A stretch of 64,000 nucleotides of DNA from contig NZ_CP128233.1 of NCBI RefSeq assembly GCF_030344915.1, positions 868,001 to 932,000 on the forward strand. The letters are read 5' to 3'. Below the pieces are notes generated by a model. The model worked only from the letters and a program-made list of their open reading frames with translations. It ran no database searches and was not told the origin of the DNA. Position numbers and translations under genes: made by a program. The stretch is from Neopusillimonas aromaticivorans. Lineage in GTDB: Bacteria > Pseudomonadota > Gammaproteobacteria > Burkholderiales > Burkholderiaceae_B. Shown here piece after piece: positions 17,936 to 27,725 of the stretch. Positions within the stretch are counted from its first letter, which is position 1; every line of letters starts with the position of its first letter.

Positions 17936-19860
17936 ATGGCGTTCAGCAGCCGGCCCCGGCTCAGAATCCTGCGGCTTTTTATCAGCCTTGGTACAGGGTG
18001 CCTGCTGGCATTGGCTGCCGGTCTGTACTACGGGTATCACAAGGCCAACGGCCCCGACATTCTGAATGCCCTCGTCATTGGCGGCGTACTGGCGGGGTTT
18101 GTCATTTTTGCCCTTATCGCCTGGGCCTGGCTGATTATCGATGAGCATGTCGCCCGACCGGCCTTGCGGCTCGCCGGCACCTTGCGCACCCTCAGCCATG
18201 CCAACCTGGCCAGCCTGCCCGAACCGGGAACCTCCCCTATTTGTCTGACCTGTTGCCAGCGGCGCACGAGGTCGCGCAACAACTGCTCGACACCCGCACC
18301 GCACTCGACCAGGCGGTTGCCCGTCAAACCGCACAATTGTCCATGGAAAAGGACCGGCTTGAACGCCTGCTTTCAGACGTACCGGTTGGCTTGATGCTCT
18401 GCTCGGCCGAGCATCAGGTGGTGTTCTACAACGGCCAGATCGTCAGCCTGCTCGGGGGCTGGATACCGGCATTGCCCCGGGGCTCAACCGGCGTGTTTTC
18501 GATTACCTGCACGCCGCGCCGATTGAACACGCCTATGCGCGGCTGAAAGAAACCAACGACCCCGATGCAGCCTCCGATATTCTGTGCTCGACACTGGCGG
18601 AAGGACGCGTACTGGCGGCCCGCATGCGATTACTGTCCAACGCGTCCACCCAGACGGTTAGCGGCGATACGACCCTGGCTACCTGCTGACACTGCGCGAT
18701 GTCACCGGTGACCTGGCGACACACAGCATTCGCCCCGACATCGACCGCCCGGGCGACTGGCCGCTATCCATGATCCGTGCGACCGATCTGGCTTCTACAC
18801 TGCAGGCCACACTGCGCAGCAAAGGGGTGGCCCTTTCGATACACAGCAGTGAGCTGATATTGCGCTGCGACGGGTTTCAACTGGTCGCGCTAATCACAGC
18901 ATTCATCAATCGCCTGCCCCTGCCGCACGGTGATTTGCAGCTGCATATCGCCGCTCATGGCGCGGGCGCCATGCTGGAACTCAGCTGGGAAGGTCGTGCA
19001 CTGACGGATGAAGAATTCGCCCGACTGTACGATATTCCGCTGGATGTCGGCCTGACTGACATGACGGTACATGGCGTACTGTCCATTCATGGTGCCCACC
19101 TTGAACCTGATTCAACCCGCCCCCTGCGACCTGCCCTGCGGCTGTATATCCGTGAAGCAAGAATCGCCCAACGACGCCCCCGTCCATTCCACGGGCGGTC
19201 GTCTACGACTTCAAGCTTTTGTCCAAGGCCGGCAATGCCGAAGTGTCGTGCACACCGCTCGACGAACTGACTTATGTGGTGTTCGACACGGAAACGACCG
19301 GCCTTTACCCCGGCCAAGGTGACGAAATCGTACAAATCGCCGCTGTTCGGATCATCAACGGCAAACGGGTTCACAGTGAAGTCTTTGACACCCTGGTCAA
19401 CCCCGAGCGCCCCATACCGGCAAACAGCACCAAAGTACACGGCATTACCGACGACATGGTTCAGGATGCCCCCGACCCGCCCCATGCCATCCAGCGTTTT
19501 CACAAATTTGCCGAAGGTGCCGTACTGGTTGCCCATAACGCCCCTTTCGACATGGCCTTCCTGAAAAAGCACGAAGCGCGGGCAAACTGCAGGTTCGACC
19601 ACCCGATTCTGGATACGGTTTTGTTATCGGCAGTACTTTACGGTGAGGCCGAAAGCCACAGCCTGGATGCCCTGGCCCACCGGCTGGGCATCACCATACC
19701 TGAAGAAGCCCGTCACACGGCCATCGGTGATGCCATTGCCACTGCCGATGCCTTGCTGAAAATCATTCCTGCCCTGAAAGCACGGCAACTGGATACGTTC
19801 GGTGCGGTGTTGTCGGAAGTCCGACAACACCGGCAACTGCTGAAAGATCTGAATACGTGA
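17936..19860 (+). CDS. Membrane sensor (HAMP/PAS-like) fused to a DnaQ-type 3'-5' exonuclease (four frameshifts)
   Basis: About 643 residues after four one-base repairs (C run 18234-18237, G run 18454-18458, CCC 18673-18675, and near 19155-19170). Two transmembrane helices come first (LFISLGTGCLLALAAGLYYGY and LVIGGVLAGFVIFALIAWAWL). A HAMP-like coiled region and a PAS-like domain follow (ERLLSDVPVGLMLCSAEHQVVFYNGQI), then a degenerate kinase-like segment. The C-terminal roughly 200 residues are a DEDDh exonuclease with ExoI VVFDTETTGL, ExoII LVAHNAPFDMAFL and ExoIII HTAIGDAIATADAL. It is usually annotated as DNA polymerase III epsilon, but the architecture indicates a membrane signalling protein, not the replicative proofreader. 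Confidence 0.78.
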
Positions 19861-19902
19861 ACACGTATCCCGTCATTGTCGTCACCAAAGCCAAAAATGC
19901 AT

Positions 19903-19923
19903 CCGGGCCCATGAAGGGCCCGG
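19903..19923. terminator. Hairpin between convergent genes
   Basis: CCGGGCCC-ATGAA-GGGCCCGG is a perfect 8-bp stem with a 5-base loop. It lies between the stop of the exonuclease fusion and the end of the convergent flavoprotein gene. There is no long T tract, so termination efficiency is uncertain. Confidence 0.5.
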
Positions 19924-19945
19924 AAAGCACAACACGTCAGACGAC

Positions 19946-21528
19946 TTATTTGGTCAGCATGTCAGCGACGATCTGGCCCGAACCGCCCCCAAGGCCAGGC
20001 CCGGGGTGAGTCGATGCACCGATGTGGTAAACGTTTTTGTACGGTGTCCGATGTGCCCGCGCACCCGACGTGCTGGCAAACGGACGGAACCAGAAAAACT
20101 GGTCAGGCGAGCAAACGCCCGAATACGGGTCACCGCCAACCAGATTGCAGTTCATGGCTTCAAGGTCGCCAGGCGAGAACGCCTTGCGGCCAATGATCAT
20201 GTCGGACAAGCCTGGCAAAACCGTTTCAATACGCTTCTGAACACGATCAGCCAGCGCTTCACGCACAGCCTCATTCCAGCGACCGTCGGCGGGCACTTCA
20301 ATTTCACCCGCCGCATCACCCTTGAGGCGCGATGGCATTTCCTGCATTTGCAGCCACAGGATCCATTTCCCCTCGGGCGCACGGCCGGGATCAACCGCCA
20401 CAGGCTGGCCGATGGCCACGGTAGGGAAACGAGGCAGCAAACCGTTGTTGGCTTCAACGACAGACAACGCCACATTTTCCATACTTTCCGTCAAGTGAAC
20501 CAACGGCACTTTCAGCAGTTCAGGGTCACGCCATGGCGCAAGACCATCGAGCGCGAAGTGAATCTGCATGCAGCCACGGCCAAAGCGATAACCTTGAGCC
20601 TGCTTGCGTACGGGCTCGGGTGCCTTGGGCAACAGACGGCCATACAGTTGCGGCGGCGTGACATTGCAGACCACAGCCTGGGACGCGTGATACGTCTGCC
20701 CATTGGCCACCACGCCGGTAGCGCGTGAACCATTGATAATGACGGACTCGACATCGACACCGGTCAGGACCTTGCCGCCACGCTGTTCGATAAAGGTTTG
20801 CAACCCCTCGACCAGGCGCTGGCCACCGCCCTTGACCACCGGCATGCCGCCGGCCACAACCGCAGCAAAGGTCAACTTGCCGATCAGCGCGGAACTGGCT
20901 TCATCAGGACCAAGACCCGTGTGCAAGACCCACGGGCTGATCATGGCGCTGGTCAGATCGGACTTGAGTTCACGATCGGCCCAGCGACGGAAGGATTCGA
21001 TGGATTCGGACGCAAACTGCAGCAGGCCATCCAGCCCGCGCTTGCGCCATTCAGAGAACAACAGACGCATCACCTTGACACTGTAGGGCGAATTACCCAA
21101 CAGGCCAAACGTCAGCGCGGCGTCTTGACCAAACAACTGGTTGGCCATGGCGCCAAAGGCATCACCATCACCCGGCGCAACGGCATTGATGCGCTGCACA
21201 CTGTCGGCAATGTCCTGCTTGAGGGCCAGCGAGCGGCCATCGGGCATGACGATACCAGTGGTGTATTCGTTCTGGACGAACTCGACACCGACAGAGGCGA
21301 GATCGTCTTTAAGTTCGGCGTAGGCGCCACCCCGGTAAACAGGGGGTACCACGAGGACAAGACCTCGTGGGTAAAACCCGGAAACAGCGTTTCGGTACGA
21401 ATGCAACCACCGGCCCGGTCGTTGCGCTCGAGTACCAGAACAGACTTGCCTCGCTTGGCCAGCAGTGCTGCGCAAGCCAACGAGTTCATGCCGCTCCCGA
21501 TAACAATAACCTGGGCCTGGTTGCTCAT
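19946..21528 (-). CDS. Phytoene-desaturase-like FAD oxidoreductase (one frameshift)
   Basis: About 528 residues of the NAD(P)/FAD-dependent amine oxidase / phytoene desaturase superfamily (COG1233). The dinucleotide-binding motif VIVIGSGMNSLACAALLAKRG is followed by LVLERNDRAGGCIRTE. The C-terminal FAD-binding segment is NVYHIGASTHPGPGLGGGSGQIVADML. One base is missing in the C run 21330-21333. AAGGAG precedes the ATG, which lies 9 bases after the cyclase stop, so the two genes form an operon. The substrate is unknown; there are no carotenoid genes nearby, so a role in organic acid or amine breakdown is more likely. Confidence 0.82.
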
Positions 21529-21537
21529 TACCGCTCC

Positions 21538-22314
21538 TTAGGGGACCAACGCCAGAACACGCAGCGGGCTGCCTGAACCACGCTGGATCTTCAGGGGTGC
21601 CGAAACAATGACCGCACCGGTAACCGGCAACTGATCAAGGTTGGTCAGGCACTGCAGGCCGTACTTGTTGGCACCGTGCATGAGGGTGTGGCAGGGGTAA
21701 GGCATGGGCCAGGCATAGGATTGGCCGGCGTCGGTATTGATGGTTTCAACACCAAAACCATGCACGTCGCGCTCTTTGATCAGCCATTCAACCGCTTCTT
21801 GTGAAGGACCCGGTGTGTGTGCACCGTCTTCACGCACGTTGACGTAAGAAGCCGGGTCTTTGGCCAGGCGATCGGACCAGCCCGTACGGAACAGTACCCA
21901 GTTGCCTGCGGGGATGCGACCGTTCTTTTCTTCCCATTTTTGCAGGAATTCGACCGTCAGGATCCAGTCTTCGTTGGCCGCTACTTCGGCCGTTGCATCA
22001 ACGACAACTGCGGGAGCAATAAAGTTTTTCGGGTCAATCGTGTCGACCGTGTTCTGAGGAAAATCTTTGCCGGTGACCCAGTGCGCAGGCGCGTCAAAGT
22101 GAGTACCGGTGTGCTCGCCACAGGTAAAGTTGTTCCAGTACCAGGCCGGACCTTTGTCGTCGTACTGGGAAATGGTTTCCATTTTGAAAGAGGCCACCTG
22201 ACCGAACTGGGGCGGCAATTGCAGCGGGGGAAAGTCGGGTGACAGGGTGTGCGTCAAGTCTACGACCTTGAAATTGCCAGCGGCCAGCTGGGCAAACGGG
22301 TTAGCAGCGCTCAT
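21538..22314 (-). CDS. Cyclase-family protein (kynurenine-formamidase-like metal hydrolase)
   Basis: 258 residues. The metal-binding signature HTGTHFDAPAHW (residues about 67-78) is the HxGTHxDxPxH motif of the cyclase/KynB superfamily (COG1878). A second conserved part is VLFRTGWSDRLA. Such enzymes hydrolyse amide, ester or ring bonds, for example N-formylkynurenine. Here no other kynurenine gene is present, so the substrate is open. A strong AGGAG lies before the ATG. It is the first gene of an operon with the FAD oxidoreductase and is divergent from the branched-chain-type binding protein, probably sharing its pathway. The frame is intact. Confidence 0.85.
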   Translation of the reverse strand: MSAANPFAQLAAGNFKVVDLTHTLSPDFPPLQLPPQFGQVASFKMETISQYDDKGPAWYWNNFTCGEHTGTHFDAPAHWVTGKDFPQNTVDTIDPKNFIAPAVVVDATAEVAANEDWILTVEFLQKWEEKNGRIPAGNWVLFRTGWSDRLAKDPASYVNVREDGAHTPGPSQEAVEWLIKERDVHGFGVETINTDAGQSYAWPMPYPCHTLMHGANKYGLQCLTNLDQLPVTGAVIVSAPLKIQRGSGSPLRVLALVP

Positions 22315-22623
22315 GGAATCTCCTTTAGTTGAAACCTAAATTATCTCGAATTCGCTATTTTGCACGACTTGTTTGAGATTTCAACCAATATTGCTCCTGA
22401 TTTACCCGAACACACGCAAAAAACGGTATCAGCCGTCCCGATCAGGGGCTTGCAGTCGTTTCGCAAATCAGTAACAATCGATGTGTGTCGACATTCAGTA
22501 CACTTAACCATAAGGCTGAAGCCGTCATCAAGATTTATTCCTGTAGCCAGACACCCGAAACTATGGTCCCATAGTGTGGCAGTGTCCGGTTCAAGAGCAA
22601 TAACCCACTCCCAGGAGAAGACA
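22315..22623. other. Divergent promoter region with a palindrome
   Basis: 309 bases between the cyclase (leftward) and the binding protein (rightward). No gene is apparent. ACTATGG-TC-CCATAGT at 22560-22575 is an inverted repeat with perfect 7-bp arms, about 50 bases before the binding-protein start. It is a plausible operator for an unidentified regulator. AGGAG at 22613-22617 is the ribosome-binding site of the binding-protein gene. Confidence 0.4.
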
Positions 22624-23795
22624 ATGAAAAAATTCGTGAAAGCGGCCTTGGCCGCTGCCTGCCTGATGACCGCCACGGTCAGTCAGGCTGCTGAGCCCTT
22701 CAAGATCGGGCTGATCATCCCCATGACCGGTCCTTTTGCTTCGACCGGCAAGCAAGTTGAAGCAGCCGCCCGTCTTTACATGGAGCAGCATGGCAACGAA
22801 GTGGCTGGCCGTAAAATCGAACTGATTGTCAAAGATGACGGCGGCGTACAGCCTGAAGCCACCAAGCGCATTGCCCAGGAACTGGTCGTACAAGACAAGG
22901 TCGGCGCACTGGCCGGCTTCGGCCTGACCCCGCTGGCCTTCGCTGCAGCGCCCATTGCCACCCAGTCCAAAACGCCCATGGTCGTCATGGCAGCGGGCAC
23001 ATCGTCAATTGTCGAAAAATCACCGTACATCGTACGCACGTCCATGACCCTGCCTCAGGTCACCGCTCCGATTGGCCAATGGGCTGCGAAAGACGGCGGC
23101 ATGAAAACAGCCGTCACCCTGATTGCCGATTACGGCCCAGGTCATGATGCCGAAAAGGTTTTCGTCAAAACTTTCAGTGAAAACGGTGGCAAAGTACTGG
23201 CCTCGTTGCGTGTCCCCATGCAGAACTCCGACTTTTCACCGTTCCTGCAGCGTGTGCGCGACCTGAAACCCGACGCGATGTTCATTTTCGTTCCCTCGGG
23301 CCAGGGCTCAACCCTCATGAAACAGTTCACCGAGCGCAACCTCGCCGGTGAAGGCATCAAACTGATCGGTACCGGCGACGTCCTCGACGACGATCTGCTG
23401 CCTTCGATGGGCGACGAAGCCGTTGGCATCATCACTTCGCAGCACTATTCGGCAGCACACGACTCTGCCGAAAACAAGGCCTACGTCGAAGCCTTCAAAA
23501 AATTGACCAACAACAGCATGCGGCCCAACTTCATGTCGATTGGCGGTTACGACGGCATGCACCTGATCTATGAAGCCCTGAAAAAGCCGGCCCCAACGCG
23601 ACAGGTGACCAGCTTCTGGCGGCCATGAAAGGCATGGAATGGGTCAGCCCGCGCGGCCCGGTCAGCATCGACCCTGAAACCCGCGACATCGTGCAAAACG
23701 TTTATATTCGCAAGTCAGAACGCCTTGCCGATGGCCAGATCTACAACATAGAGTTCGACACCATCGAGAAGTTCAAAGACCCCGGCGTCAACTAA
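22624..23795 (+). CDS. Branched-chain-type ABC transporter substrate-binding protein (one frameshift)
   Basis: About 390 residues with a signal peptide (MKKFVKAALAAACLMTATVSQAA). The mature protein begins KIGLIIPMTGPFASTGKQVEAAARLYMEQ, the type I periplasmic-binding fold of the Leu/Ile/Val family (LivJ/HAAT), with ALAGFGLTPLAFAAAPIA and YGPGHDAEKVF. One A is missing from the A run 23581-23585; repair gives KKAGPNATGDQLLAAMKG and the end SPRGPVSIDPETRDIVQNVYI. No permease or ATPase gene is adjacent, so it depends on components encoded elsewhere. It is clearly paralogous to the binding protein at 55.3-56.4 kb. The true ligand may be an aromatic or other organic acid. Confidence 0.87.
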
Positions 23796-23813
23796 GTACG
23801 ACAGCAGTTTCCT

Positions 23814-23840
23814 GCAGGCCCTTCACGGGGCCTGTTTTTA
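23814..23840 (+). terminator. Intrinsic terminator after the binding-protein gene
   Basis: CAGGCCC and GGGCCTG arms enclose a short loop and are followed by TTTTTA, 20 bases after the stop codon. It separates the binding-protein gene from the following PAS-GGDEF gene. Confidence 0.7.
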
Positions 23841-23904
23841 TTGGTTAGCATATGATTTACATCTGATTCGCCGCACCGTTGCCGCGCCTTTACGGAAACC
23901 TGTC

Positions 23905-25363
23905 ATGCAACCTGGAAGCTCCACCGGTACCAACACCTGGGGTACGAACCTGGCCGATTTCTTTGAGATCATGCCCAATTCCCTTTGGCTTGAGGACTAC
24001 AGCGCCCTGTTCGAACTGTTTGCCCAATGGCGGGCCGAGGGGTCACCCATTTGCGTGAATGGCTCGAAGACGACATTACACGGGTTGCGGCATGCTCAGC
24101 CTGCATCAAGGTTTTACGTGTTAACCAGAAGACCCTTGATTTGCTGAAGGCCGGGTCACATGATGAACTGGCCACCCGCCTGGGCGAAGTCCTGCGTGAC
24201 GACATGCTCGAGGCCCACATCGAAGAGCTTGAGCAGCTTTGGCTAGGCAACGAACGTTTCGAAAGCAAAAGCGTCAATTACACCCTGGACGGTGAGCGGC
24301 TTGATGTCCTGATCAAGGCGGTTGTCCTGCCCGATCACGAGAAGCGTTGGGATCGCGTTCTGGTTTCGCTGGACGACATCACCGAACTTGAACAAGCCCA
24401 CGCAAAAGTGGCGCAACAAGAGCGCTACGCGACCGGTATCTTCGAGTACGCCCCGGTTTCGCTCTGGGTCGAAGACTTTTCAAAAATAAAGTCGTTGCTG
24501 GATGAAGTACGTCACCAGGGCATTACTGACTTTCGTACCTTCACCGACGTTCATCCCGAATTTGTCGAACGCTGCATGGCCGAGATCCGGGTTATCGACG
24601 TCAACCGTTACACCCTCGAAATGTTCAAGGCCAAAAGCAAGGAAGAACTGCTCTCGAACCTGCCAGATGTCTTCCGCGAAGAAATGTTGCCTCACTTTCG
24701 CGAGCAGCTCATCGACTTATGGGAAGGCCGCCTGTTTTTGCAGCGCGAAGTCCTGAATCACGGGCTGGACGGCACCCCCTGAACATCCATCTGCAGTTTT
24801 CTGTCTTTGCAGGCTACGAAAAAACATGGGGCAAGGTCTTGCTTGCGCTGACCGATATCACGGCCCGCAAAAAAGCCGAGGCCTACCTCGAATACCTTGG
24901 CAAACATGATGTGCTCACCAAACTGAAAAACCGTGCCTTCTACGTTGATGAACTGACCCGGTTGGAACGAAAAGGGCCCTTCCCGGTCACCGTCATCATG
25001 ATCGACCTGAACAACCTCAAAGAAGTCAACGATATCCACGGCCACGGTGCCGGCGACGACCTGTTACGCCGTACCGGTGAAGTCTTGCAGCAGGCAACGG
25101 GCAAGAATTGCTCTGCCATGCGCATCGGGGGTGACGAGTTTGCCGTACTGATGCCGGGGGCCACTGACGATGCACGCGAGCTCTTGCTGGCCAACCTGGT
25201 CAAGGTCACCGAACTGAACAATCAGTTCTACGCAGGGCCTGCCCTGCAAATGGCCGTGGGCTGGGCCACCTGCCAGAAAGGCGAACGCATCGAAGAAGCC
25301 ATCCGGGAGGCTGATCGGCAGATGTACGATAATAAACGCCAGTTCTACGAACAGAACGCCTGA
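23905..25363 (+). CDS. PAS-PAS-GGDEF diguanylate cyclase (two frameshifts)
   Basis: About 487 residues, without membrane segments. Two related PAS-like modules (ADFFEIMPNSLWLEDYSALFEL and GIFEYAPVSLWVEDFSKIKSLL) precede a GGDEF domain (LEYLGKHDVLTKLKNRAFYVDEL ... MRIGGDEFAVLMPG). The intact GGDEF motif predicts synthesis of cyclic di-GMP. The RxxD inhibitory site expected nine residues upstream is replaced by GKNC, so product feedback through the I-site is unlikely. Single bases are missing from the G run 24039-24042 and the C run 24775-24779. It lies between a solute-binding gene and an aldehyde dehydrogenase; a link to them is only positional. Confidence 0.83.
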
Positions 25364-25443
25364 TCCCGGCGCTGCAAAAGGGTGGGTGCGACCTCAAACC
25401 GCCTCATACCCACCTGTTTCACTCTCTCTTCCGGAGCATGTCC

Positions 25444-26894
25444 ATGACTACCATTTCAATGTTGATCAACGGCAAGAAGGTCTCCGCCAGCAATGGCGCA
25501 ACCTTCGAGCGTAAAAACCCGCTCGATGGCAGTGTCGCCACCACCGCCCCGGCTGCAACCGTTGAAGACGCAATTGCGGCCGTCGAAGCCGCATCCAAAG
25601 CCTTTCCGGCATGGGCGACCATGGGGCCCGGCGAGCGCCGTGGCCTGCTGCTGAAAGCCGCGCAATCGTTAGAAGCACGTGCCGACGATTTCATCAAGGC
25701 CGTGGCTGAAGAAACCGGCGCCTCTGCCATGTGGGCGGGGTTCAATGTCCACCTGGCCGCCAATATGCTGGTTGAAGCCGCTGCACTCACCACCCAGATC
25801 AATGGCGAAATCATTCCCTCCGATGTGCCCGGCAATCTGGCCATGGCGGTACGTCAACCTGCCGGCGTTGTGCTGGGCATGGCCCCTGGAATGCGCCTGT
25901 CATTCTGGGCACACGCGCCATTGCCGTACCGTTGGCCTGCGGCAATACCGTCGTCATGAAGGGGTCGGAACTGTGTCCGGCCACCCACGGCCTGATTATC
26001 GAAGCCCTGCAGGAAGCCGGCCTGCCTGAAGGCGTTGTCAATTTCGTCACCAACGCCCCCGCAGACGCCGGCCCCATTGTTGAAGCCATGATCGCCCATC
26101 CGGCCGTGCGCCGTGTCAACTTCACCGGGTCAACCCGTGTCGGCAGAATCATCGCCATGGCCTGCGCCAGGCACCTCAAACCCGTGGTTCTCGAACTGGG
26201 CGGCAAAGCCCCGTTAGTGGTGCTTGATGACGCCGACATTGATGATGCCGTCAACGGTGCGGCTTTCGGCGCCTTTGCCAACTCAGGCCAGATCTGCATG
26301 TCAACCGAACGCATTATTGTCGACAACGCCATCGCTGACGAGTTCGTCGCCAAACTGACTGAAAAAGCGCGTAATCTGCCGCTGGGCGACCCCCGCAAAG
26401 GCCCTGTCGTGCTGGGGTCGGTAGTTGATATGTCCACCGTTGCCCGCTGCAACGACATGATTGACGACGCACTGGCCAAGGGCGGCAAACTGTTGTGCGG
26501 CGGCAAGGCCACCGACACCCTGATCCCCGCCACCCTGATCGACAACGTCACCCCCGACATGAAGATCTACAGCGAAGAGTCATTCGGGCCGGTCAAAGGC
26601 ATCGTGCGGGTTGACGGTGTTGACGAAGCCATCCGTGTGGCCAATGACAGCGAATATGGCTTGTCTTCAGCGGTATTCGGCAAGGATGTGGCGCGGGCCT
26701 GGCAAGTGGCATCGCGTATCCAGTCGGGTATTTGCCATATCAATGGGCCCACTGTTCACGACGAAGCCCAGATGCCCTTCGGTGGCGTCAAAGACAGCGG
26801 TATCGGTCGCTTCGGTGGCAAGGCCGGCATCGAGGCCTTTACTGAACTGCGCTGGGTAACCCTGCAAACGCTGCCGCGTCATTACCCGTTCTGA
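25444..26894 (+). CDS. Aldehyde dehydrogenase, salicylaldehyde/vanillin dehydrogenase-like (one frameshift)
   Basis: About 484 residues. The NAD-binding and catalytic features are GMAPWNAPVILGTRAIAVPLACGN, the motif VLELGGKAPLVVLDDAD with the general-base Glu, and NSGQICMSTERI with the catalytic Cys. The C-terminus (GGVKDSGIGRFGGKAGIEAFTELRWVT) is typical of aromatic-aldehyde enzymes such as salicylaldehyde or vanillin dehydrogenase. One C is missing in 25883-25886. I prefer the ATG at 25444 to the one at 25438 because GGAG is then 7 bases upstream. It converts an aldehyde to the acid in the cytoplasm; its substrate is not fixed by context. Confidence 0.85.
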
Positions 26895-26925
26895 TCGTCA
26901 AGACCCGGTAAGCGCACCGGGCGTC

Positions 26926-26963
26926 CCGTAAATTGGCCGGCAAAATTGCCGGCCAATTTACGG
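26926..26963. terminator. Long perfect palindrome, bidirectional terminator
   Basis: Two perfectly complementary 18-base arms (starting CCGTAAATTGG) are separated by only AA. The palindrome is AT-flanked and GC-centred, so it gives a run of A or T on either strand. It sits between the convergent aldehyde dehydrogenase and OmpA-family genes, 6 bases from the OmpA stop, and most likely ends transcription from both sides. Confidence 0.75.
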
Positions 26964-26968
26964 CTTTA

Positions 26969-27640
26969 TCAACGAACCGCGTACAAGAACAACTCGACAC
27001 GGCGATTCAATGCACGACCTGCTGCGGTAGCATTATCGCCAATCGGGTTACTGGGCCCAAGCCCTTCCGACATCAGGCGGCCCTGGGCAATGCCTCGGCC
27101 AGCAATGTAGCCGGTAACCGCCTGCGCACGATTCAATGACAAACGCTGGTTGACCTGTGCCGTTCCGGTGCTGTCGGTATAGCCTATGGCCTTGGCACGT
27201 AATTCGGGGTGCTGTGCCAGGGCACGTGCCACGCTGTCGAGAACCGGCAGCAATTCGGGCTTGAGCGCATACTTGCCCGTATCGAACGACACATGACTTG
27301 GAATCAGCACCTTGAGGGAACCGTCAGGCATTTCGATGACATCAAGCCCCAGACTGCTGGCACCGGACTGCTGCATGTCACTTTTCACGCCCGACCAGTT
27401 GAACCCGGCAATAGCCCCGGCAACAGCGCCAATACCTGCGCCGATAAGCGCACCCTTGCTGCTGTCAGCAATGATGGCACCCAACCCGGCGCCAATCGCT
27501 GCACCCGCCCCCGCACCCACGGCCGTTCGCCCACCCTGGCTCATGCCCCCCATCGTGTCATTCACGGCAGCACACCCCGTCAGCAAGGCTGCAATACCCA
27601 CACCCGCAATCGCGCGGTTAAGACGCATTGATCTGTTCAT
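26969..27640 (-). CDS. OmpA-family peptidoglycan-associated lipoprotein (YiaD-like)
   Basis: 223 residues. The start at 27640 (MNRSMRLNRAIAGVG) is chosen for the GGAGAG before it and for the lipobox LLTGC at about residue 21. A glycine-rich stretch (about residues 40-80, GAGAGAAIGAGLGAIIAD and GALIGAGIGAVAGAIAGF) resembles glycine-zipper segments of outer-membrane lipoproteins. The C-terminal OmpA domain (VSFDTGKYALKPELLPVLDSVA ... GYTDSTGTAQVNQRLSLNRA) binds peptidoglycan. The likely role is to tether the outer membrane to the wall. The frame is intact. Confidence 0.85.
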   Translation of the reverse strand: MNRSMRLNRAIAGVGIAALLTGCAAVNDTMGGMSQGGRTAVGAGAGAAIGAGLGAIIADSSKGALIGAGIGAVAGAIAGFNWSGVKSDMQQSGASSLGLDVIEMPDGSLKVLIPSHVSFDTGKYALKPELLPVLDSVARALAQHPELRAKAIGYTDSTGTAQVNQRLSLNRAQAVTGYIAGRGIAQGRLMSEGLGPSNPIGDNATAAGRALNRRVELFLYAVR

Positions 27641-27725
27641 TTTTCTCTCCGGGTAAGGACAAAAGGTCCTGATCATCTTCCATACTAGCAAGCATCACAT
27701 CGCGTTACTGTTACATTTTTATTCA

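Noticed and set aside
19219..19860. Free-standing DNA polymerase III epsilon subunit (dnaQ)
   Set aside because: The exonuclease frame continues the upstream membrane sensor once one base is restored, and no start with a ribosome-binding site precedes it.
21538..22314. Kynurenine formamidase kynB
   Set aside because: The motif is shared by the whole cyclase superfamily, and no kynurenine pathway gene is nearby.
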